Shown: positions 44,268-48,386 of the stretch, in pieces | Position numbering within the stretch: the first letter of the stretch is position 1 | How the letters are laid out: the number at the start of each line of letters is the position of its first letter | Source of the DNA: an uncultured Eubacterium sp. | Lineage (GTDB): Bacteria; Bacillota; Clostridia; Lachnospirales; Lachnospiraceae | Length of the DNA: 48,386 nucleotides | Direction of reading: 5' to 3' | NCBI GenBank assembly: GCA_900551945.1 | Contig: URYE01000011.1 | Coordinates: forward strand, 1-48,386 | The notes under the pieces: model-generated | What the model saw: only the letters and a program-made list of their open reading frames with translations | Told to the model about the DNA's origin: nothing | The model's database searches: none | Translations under genes and position numbers: made by a program

Positions 44268-45509
44268 TTACGCTTCCACAATCTCTCCTGCCACAGCACA
44301 AGCTGCCGCTGTCTTAGGTGAAGCAAGATAAATACCTACCTTTGAAGTACCCATTCTGCCTAAGAAGTTACGATTGTTAGTTGCAACTACCTTCTCATCA
44401 TCAGTAAGAATACCACCTGTTCTACCACAGCAAAGTCCACAGCTAGGATGTGTAATTATAGCTCCTGCCTTTGCTAAAATATCCATTGTTCCATTCTCCA
44501 AAGCCTGTGTATATATCTTACGACTTGCTGGTGTAACAATAAGCTTAACAAATGGTGCAACTTTTTTACCCTTAAGTATCTTAGCCGCTTCCATAAGGTC
44601 TTCAAGTCTTCCATTAGTACATGAACCAATAAATACTTGGTCAATCTTAGTTCCCTTAAGCTCTGATACTGGCTTAACATTGTCAACATTAGATGGACAC
44701 GCCATAACAGGCACAAAGTCTTCTGCCTTATAATTAATAGTTCTGCAATAAACTGCGTCTTCATCACCTACAAGGTCTTTTTCCTTATCTGTAAGAGTAA
44801 TCTCACAATACTCAGCTGTCTTTTCATCTGGTGTAAATAAAGCACATTTAGCACCTGCTTCAATAGCCATATTAGACATAGACATTCTTGAAGCGACAGT
44901 CATATTTTCAATGGTATCTCCTGCAAATTCTAACGCCTTATATGTAGCTCCATCAGCTCCCAAATCACCAATAAGTTTTAAAATAATATCCTTAGCCATA
45001 ACATTTTCTGGCAACTTACCAGTAATATTAACCTTGATAGTTTCTGGAACTTTTACCCACATAGTACCAGTACCCAATATACTAGCCATTTCAGTATAAC
45101 CAATACCCGAAGAAAATGCACCTACACAGCCATAAGTTGTTGTATGGCTATCTGTACCAAATACTATATTACCTGGCTTAACATATCCTGCTTCTGTCAT
45201 AAGCTGATGACAAATACCATCTGCTCTATGAATATTTTTCATTCCATATTTTTTAACAAATTCATTTCCAACCTTGAAATGTCTTGTGTCATCAACTTGA
45301 CTTGCTGGCACTAAATGGTCATATATTAATACAACCTTGTCTGAGTCCCAGAGCTTTTTAAATCCCATTTCTTCAAACTTTGTTGCTACAAATGGAATAA
45401 AAATATCATGTATCATAACTCTGTCTACATTAACTGTAACAATCTCTCCAGCCTTTACAGCTTTTCCTATGTTATTTCTAATTATTTTTTCAATTACTGT
45501 TAATCCCAT
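44268..45509 (-). CDS. 3-isopropylmalate dehydratase-family large subunit (pair 1)
   Basis: Aconitase-type 4Fe-4S hydro-lyase large subunit, 413 aa. Substrate and cluster motifs: FGTDSHTTTYGCVGAF, the first cluster cysteine in FIGSCTNGRLEDL, and the paired cysteines in HPSCGLCCGRTGG. It works with the small subunit encoded 20 bp upstream. The segment ADGICHQLM differs from the GxMGIEHALLPE seen in ordinary bacterial LeuC of this length and is closer to homoaconitase/dimethylmalate-dehydratase relatives. The substrate (isopropylmalate, citramalate or other) is therefore open. No leuA or leuB is in the window. Database annotation would likely read leuC. Confidence 0.85.
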   Translation of the reverse strand: MGLTVIEKIIRNNIGKAVKAGEIVTVNVDRVMIHDIFIPFVATKFEEMGFKKLWDSDKVVLIYDHLVPASQVDDTRHFKVGNEFVKKYGMKNIHRADGICHQLMTEAGYVKPGNIVFGTDSHTTTYGCVGAFSSGIGYTEMASILGTGTMWVKVPETIKVNITGKLPENVMAKDIILKLIGDLGADGATYKALEFAGDTIENMTVASRMSMSNMAIEAGAKCALFTPDEKTAEYCEITLTDKEKDLVGDEDAVYCRTINYKAEDFVPVMACPSNVDNVKPVSELKGTKIDQVFIGSCTNGRLEDLMEAAKILKGKKVAPFVKLIVTPASRKIYTQALENGTMDILAKAGAIITHPSCGLCCGRTGGILTDDEKVVATNNRNFLGRMGTSKVGIYLASPKTAAACAVAGEIVEA

Positions 45510-45529
45510 AGCACTTACTCCTTATTATA

Positions 45530-46021
45530 TTAATCAAGTCCATTTAACTTACGCATTGCCTTTACAAGACCACCTGCATTAATTATATCTAATAAATTCT
45601 GTGGAAGTGCTGAAATAGGATAATTCTTTCCGTTATATTCAACATTTTCTCCAACTGTAACAGTTATTGTGTCACCTTCTGTTACATTGTCATGTAAACT
45701 ATCTTGTTCAATTAATAATAAACCATTGTTAATTGAATTACGGAAGAATATTCTTGCAAATGACTTTGCAATAACACACTTAACTCCTAATGCCTTAATA
45801 ATCTCTGGTGCTTGTTCTCTTGATGAACCGCAACCAAAATTCTTACCTGCCACTATAATATCACCTTCTTGTATCTGACCTGCAAGCTCTGGTCTTAATG
45901 GTGAAAATGCAAATGGCTTCATATCATTTACAGTCTTTAATGCAAGATATTCTGTAGGTATAATTATATCTGTGTCAATATCATCGCCAAGTACCCATAC
46001 TTTTCCAGTAAATTTTTCCAT
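45530..46021 (-). CDS. 3-isopropylmalate dehydratase-family small subunit (pair 1)
   Basis: Swivel-domain subunit, 163 aa, completing the active site of the large subunit that follows after 20 bp. It shows DDIDTDIIIPTEYLALKT, the catalytic-serine loop FGCGSSREQAP, and KSFARIFFRNSINNGL. The loop after TEYL reads YLALKT, whereas ordinary archaeal-type bacterial LeuD usually has YLNT here. This loop is known to choose the substrate in methanogen homoaconitase and isopropylmalate isomerase, so specificity is uncertain. It shares an operon with the second pair upstream. Confidence 0.87.
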   Translation of the reverse strand: MEKFTGKVWVLGDDIDTDIIIPTEYLALKTVNDMKPFAFSPLRPELAGQIQEGDIIVAGKNFGCGSSREQAPEIIKALGVKCVIAKSFARIFFRNSINNGLLLIEQDSLHDNVTEGDTITVTVGENVEYNGKNYPISALPQNLLDIINAGGLVKAMRKLNGLD

Positions 46022-46043
46022 AATAATCCTCGTTTCTTATGTT

Positions 46044-46105
46044 ATCACGACAGTCGCCAAAGTCTTATACAAATAAAGACTTCGGCTCGTTGTTCGTATA
46101 AACAA
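46044..46105. repeat. R4 repeat, copy d (second hairpin only)
   Basis: ACGACA, GCC and AAGTC pair with GACTT, GGC and TGTTCGT. The first hairpin of the family is missing. It lies between the small-subunit gene of pair 1 and the large-subunit gene of pair 2, inside the operon. Confidence 0.6.
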
Positions 46106-46134
46106 ATGTTCTCTATTCTTAATATATTAAAAAC

Positions 46135-47382
46135 TTACACTCTATCTGCTGTTGTTATCTCGCCTGCTATTGCTGAAGCTGTAACTGTTGCAGCTGAAGC
46201 AAGGTATACAAAAGAGTCCGGACTTCCCGCACGACCTTTAAAGTTTCTTGTACCTGTGCTTATAAGAACTTCTCCTTCTCCAATTACACCCTGACAGCTT
46301 CCCCAACATACACTACAGTTAGGGTTCATAACAATTGCTCCTGCGTCCATAAATATTTTTAAAAGCCCTTCTTGTAATGCCTGTTCATATACAGCCTGAC
46401 TTGCAGGAACTACTAAAAATCTCACAAGTGGATTAACTTTTTTGCCCTTAAGAATATTAGCACCAACTCTTAAGTCTTCAATTCTTCCGTTGTTACATGA
46501 GCCTAAAAATGCTTCATCAATATGTACACCAAGACATTCTGTTGCGTCTACTACACTATCAACAAAATGTGGTTTTGCAACGATTGGCTTAATTGTGCTT
46601 AAGTCAATGTCATACACCTTTGCAAACTTAGCATCATCGTCACTCTTAAATGAATACTTTGGCTCTCTGCCATGCTCTTTAAGATATTCTAATGTAATAT
46701 CATCAACTTCCATAAGAGCTGTCTTAGCACCAGCTTCTACACATAAGTTACAAATAGCAACTCGGTCACTAATTGTAAGATTTTTCATTCCATCACCAGC
46801 AAATTCCATTGCCATATAATTAGCACCATTTGCACCAATCATGCCAATAATTGTAAGGATTAAATCTCTTGCATACACGCCCTCATTTAACTTACCAGTA
46901 AGGTTAAAACGGAGTGTTTCTGGAACTAAAAGCCATGACTTTCCTGTAACCATTGCATAAAGATAATCTGTACAACCAACACCTGTACCAAATGCACCTA
47001 ACGCACCATAAGCACAAGTATGACTGTCCGCGCCAAATATTAATTCTCCCGGTCTTACATGATTTTCTATCATAATCTGATGACAGACGCCAGCACCCTC
47101 ATAGAACTTAATATTATGCTCTTTAGCAAAATCTCTCATTTTCTTATGCGAATTAGCAGTCTTAACGCTATCACAAGGCACGTTATGGTCTACTATCCAC
47201 ACAAGCTTATCAACATCTGCTATATGTGGATTTTTAAGTTTATTATACATATCTATAGTAAGATGTGTTGTTCCATCATTACTCATCATTCGGTCAAGCT
47301 CTACTGTGTGAATATCTCCCGGCTTAACTTCCTTAACACCTGCTGCCGCAGCTATTATTTTCTCAGCTATCGTCATACCCAT
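46135..47382 (-). CDS. 3-isopropylmalate dehydratase-family large subunit (pair 2)
   Basis: Paralogue of the large subunit at 44268-45509, about 415 aa. Motifs: FGADSHTCAYGALGAFGTG, cluster cysteines in FLGSCNNGRIEDL and NPNCSVCWGSCQG, and a C-terminal GRAGSPDSFVYLASAATV. It also carries GAGVCHQIM rather than the GIEHALLPE form. I start it at ATG 47382 (MGMTIAEKI), the usual N-terminus of the family. An upstream in-frame TTG at 47418 adds 12 hydrophobic residues and has no ribosome site. Pair 1 and pair 2 are clearly diverged, so they probably act on different hydroxy acids. Confidence 0.85.
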   Translation of the reverse strand: MGMTIAEKIIAAAAGVKEVKPGDIHTVELDRMMSNDGTTHLTIDMYNKLKNPHIADVDKLVWIVDHNVPCDSVKTANSHKKMRDFAKEHNIKFYEGAGVCHQIMIENHVRPGELIFGADSHTCAYGALGAFGTGVGCTDYLYAMVTGKSWLLVPETLRFNLTGKLNEGVYARDLILTIIGMIGANGANYMAMEFAGDGMKNLTISDRVAICNLCVEAGAKTALMEVDDITLEYLKEHGREPKYSFKSDDDAKFAKVYDIDLSTIKPIVAKPHFVDSVVDATECLGVHIDEAFLGSCNNGRIEDLRVGANILKGKKVNPLVRFLVVPASQAVYEQALQEGLLKIFMDAGAIVMNPNCSVCWGSCQGVIGEGEVLISTGTRNFKGRAGSPDSFVYLASAATVTASAIAGEITTADRV

Positions 47383-47500
47383 TGTATTTTCTTCTACTAA
47401 AAAGATGAATTGCAACAAAATATTAGCACACCTATTTTATTTCATCTAAATAGCTTTTCCTTTCCTATTATTTATAACTTTCCTAACATTCCTATTTATA

Positions 47501-47591
47501 AAAAACTACTCTGCCAGTTTCTCAAGTTACTGTAACAATCTTAAAAGTCCTGTTCAAACTCAGACTTTAACTCGTTATTTTCATAAATAAA
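47501..47591. repeat. R4 two-hairpin repeat, copy e
   Basis: The first hairpin lies near 47501-47526. In the second, TAAC, TTAA and AGTC pair with GACT, TTAA and GTTA, replacing the GCC/GGC pair of copies a, b and d. It lies between the small- and large-subunit genes of pair 2. Confidence 0.55.
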
Positions 47592-47621
47592 ATATGGAAC
47601 TTACTTATTCATTAAATCTTC

Positions 47622-48089
47622 TTACTTATTAAGAGAAGCAATAAGACCACCCTGGTCTAATATTCCCTGCATATATGGTGGAAGCTTAGTACATTCAAAC
47701 TGCTTTCCATTGACATTTACGATACCATCTGTAAGAAGTAATTCCATTTCATCGCCAGTATTTACATTGTCATGTAAATCTTTGCACACAATAACAGGAA
47801 GTCCGATATTTATCGCATTACGATAAAATATTCTTGCAAATGACTTTGCAATTACCGCCTTAACTCCTAACGCTTTAAGAACGCTTGGTGCTTGTTCTCT
47901 TGATGAACCACAACCAAAATTATCTGAAGCTACAACATAATCTCCCGCCTTAACATTTGCTGCAAAATCTTTGTCAAGTGACTCAAATGTATGCCCCTTC
48001 ATTTCATCAATTGTTGGATATAAAAGATACTGTGACGCAATTATCTGGTCTGTATCAACATCTTTGTCAAATTTGAATATCTTACCCAT
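47622..48089 (-). CDS. 3-isopropylmalate dehydratase-family small subunit (pair 2)
   Basis: Small swivel subunit, 155 aa, partner of the large subunit that follows 240 bp downstream. Motifs: KDVDTDQIIASQYLLYPT, SDNFGCGSSREQAPSVL and KSFARIFYRNAINIGLPVI. The specificity loop reads YLLYPT, unlike YLALKT in pair 1 and YLNT in common LeuD, so the two pairs are likely to differ in substrate. It is the first gene of the dehydratase operon in this window. An R5 repeat lies about 90 bp upstream. A ribosome site (AGGAGG) precedes the ATG. Confidence 0.87.
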   Translation of the reverse strand: MGKIFKFDKDVDTDQIIASQYLLYPTIDEMKGHTFESLDKDFAANVKAGDYVVASDNFGCGSSREQAPSVLKALGVKAVIAKSFARIFYRNAINIGLPVIVCKDLHDNVNTGDEMELLLTDGIVNVNGKQFECTKLPPYMQGILDQGGLIASLNK

Positions 48090-48180
48090 TTTATTCCATT
48101 CCTCCTACTTTATAACTGCCTATCACGCAAACCTTTACAATTTGCTTTACATAACTCTATTAATATTAAATTTTCAATAA

Positions 48181-48235
48181 TCCACTACTTATTATTTTTT
48201 GCAATATAAATAATGACATACCTAACAGTGTTAAA
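48181..48235 (-). repeat. R5 short dispersed repeat, copy 3
   Basis: TCCACTACTTATTAT, GCAATATAAAT, CATACCT and AGTGTTAAAT follow the order seen at 6261-6316. The hairpin ATTATTT/AAATAAT is kept. It is upstream of the first dehydratase gene. Confidence 0.5.
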
Positions 48236-48259
48236 TAAATAATTATGCAGTACTTTTGT

Positions 48260-48335
48260 ATATTATATAAAAAAGAACAAGTCATAAGAAATTCGTTGTA
48301 CAATTAACTCCCAATAACTCAAAACTTGCTCTTTT
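48260..48335 (-). terminator. Terminator-like hairpin of a gene beyond the window
   Basis: On the minus strand AAAAGAGCAAGT pairs with ACTTGTTCTTTT (48324-48335 with 48271-48282), followed by TTTTATATAA. The loop is long (about 40 bases). Confidence 0.45.
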
Positions 48336-48355
48336 ATATATTAACAGCTGCAAAA

Positions 48356-48377
48356 CCACATACCTTTAGGTGTGTGG
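48356..48377. repeat. Short palindrome at right window edge, possible IS200/IS605-type end
   Basis: CCACATACCT pairs with AGGTGTGTGG around two T, with one G-T pair. It is similar in size and place to the palindrome at 11-32, within 10 bp of the end. Confidence 0.3.
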
Positions 48378-48386
48378 ATACACAGC

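Overview
The window reads as chromosome of a low-GC, flagellated, anaerobic Clostridia, most likely a gut-type member of the Lachnospiraceae. This placement is inferred from the gene set (Rex, RelQ-type alarmone synthetase, LCP protein, CsrA next to flagellin, alr followed by mazF, B12-dependent MetH with a separate activation protein) and from the strong A+T bias. Nearly all genes are on the minus strand. Both ends of the window carry short imperfect palindromes like those at IS200/IS605 ends or terminators, so the window may be a whole contig broken at repeats.

Layout. 1-3.3 kb: GGDEF protein plus an SsuBC/TauBC-like ABC permease and ATPase. 3.5-9.8 kb: CBS/CorC protein, MazF, alanine racemase, NAD(P)HX repair enzyme, a coiled-coil protein and Rex. 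10-15 kb: methionine synthase, its activation protein and a DEAD-box helicase. 15.2-19.1 kb (plus strand): ABC-F ATPase, CYTH protein, CLC antiporter. 19.2-19.8 kb: CRISPR array without cas genes. 20.1-23.1 kb: flagellin, a CsrA-like protein, and a 0.97-kb segment bounded by inverted repeats that encodes a FimB-like tyrosine recombinase. 23.3-28.8 kb: a second ABC-F ATPase, an LCP protein, a TIR-like protein and a cytoplasmic subtilase. 29-32.4 kb: carbamate kinase, RelQ, MATE exporter. 32.9-37.2 kb: carAB. 37.8-41.8 kb: BNR-repeat membrane protein, an ABC pair with a degenerate ATPase, a PAP2 phosphatase. 42.1-43.7 kb: thiC with a TPP riboswitch. 44.3-48.1 kb: two paralogous pairs of isopropylmalate-dehydratase-family subunits.

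The best candidate for an undescribed system is the invertible segment (22050-23017). Two 35-bp sites in opposite orientation (one mismatch) each have 13-bp arms around an asymmetric 9-bp core. The recombinase gene lies between them. Just inside the right site is an outward-facing promoter resembling sigma-28 (and overlapping a TATAAT). As sequenced it fires into a terminator. Inversion would aim it at csrA and flagellin. The flagellin leader has a GGA-loop hairpin and a GGAGG ribosome site typical of CsrA targets, so transcriptional phase switching and translational control may meet here.

The second theme is intergenic DNA rich in structured repeats. I count five families (called R1 to R5 below). 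In several of them the arms differ between copies while pairing is preserved, which points to selection on, or generation through, folded DNA or RNA.
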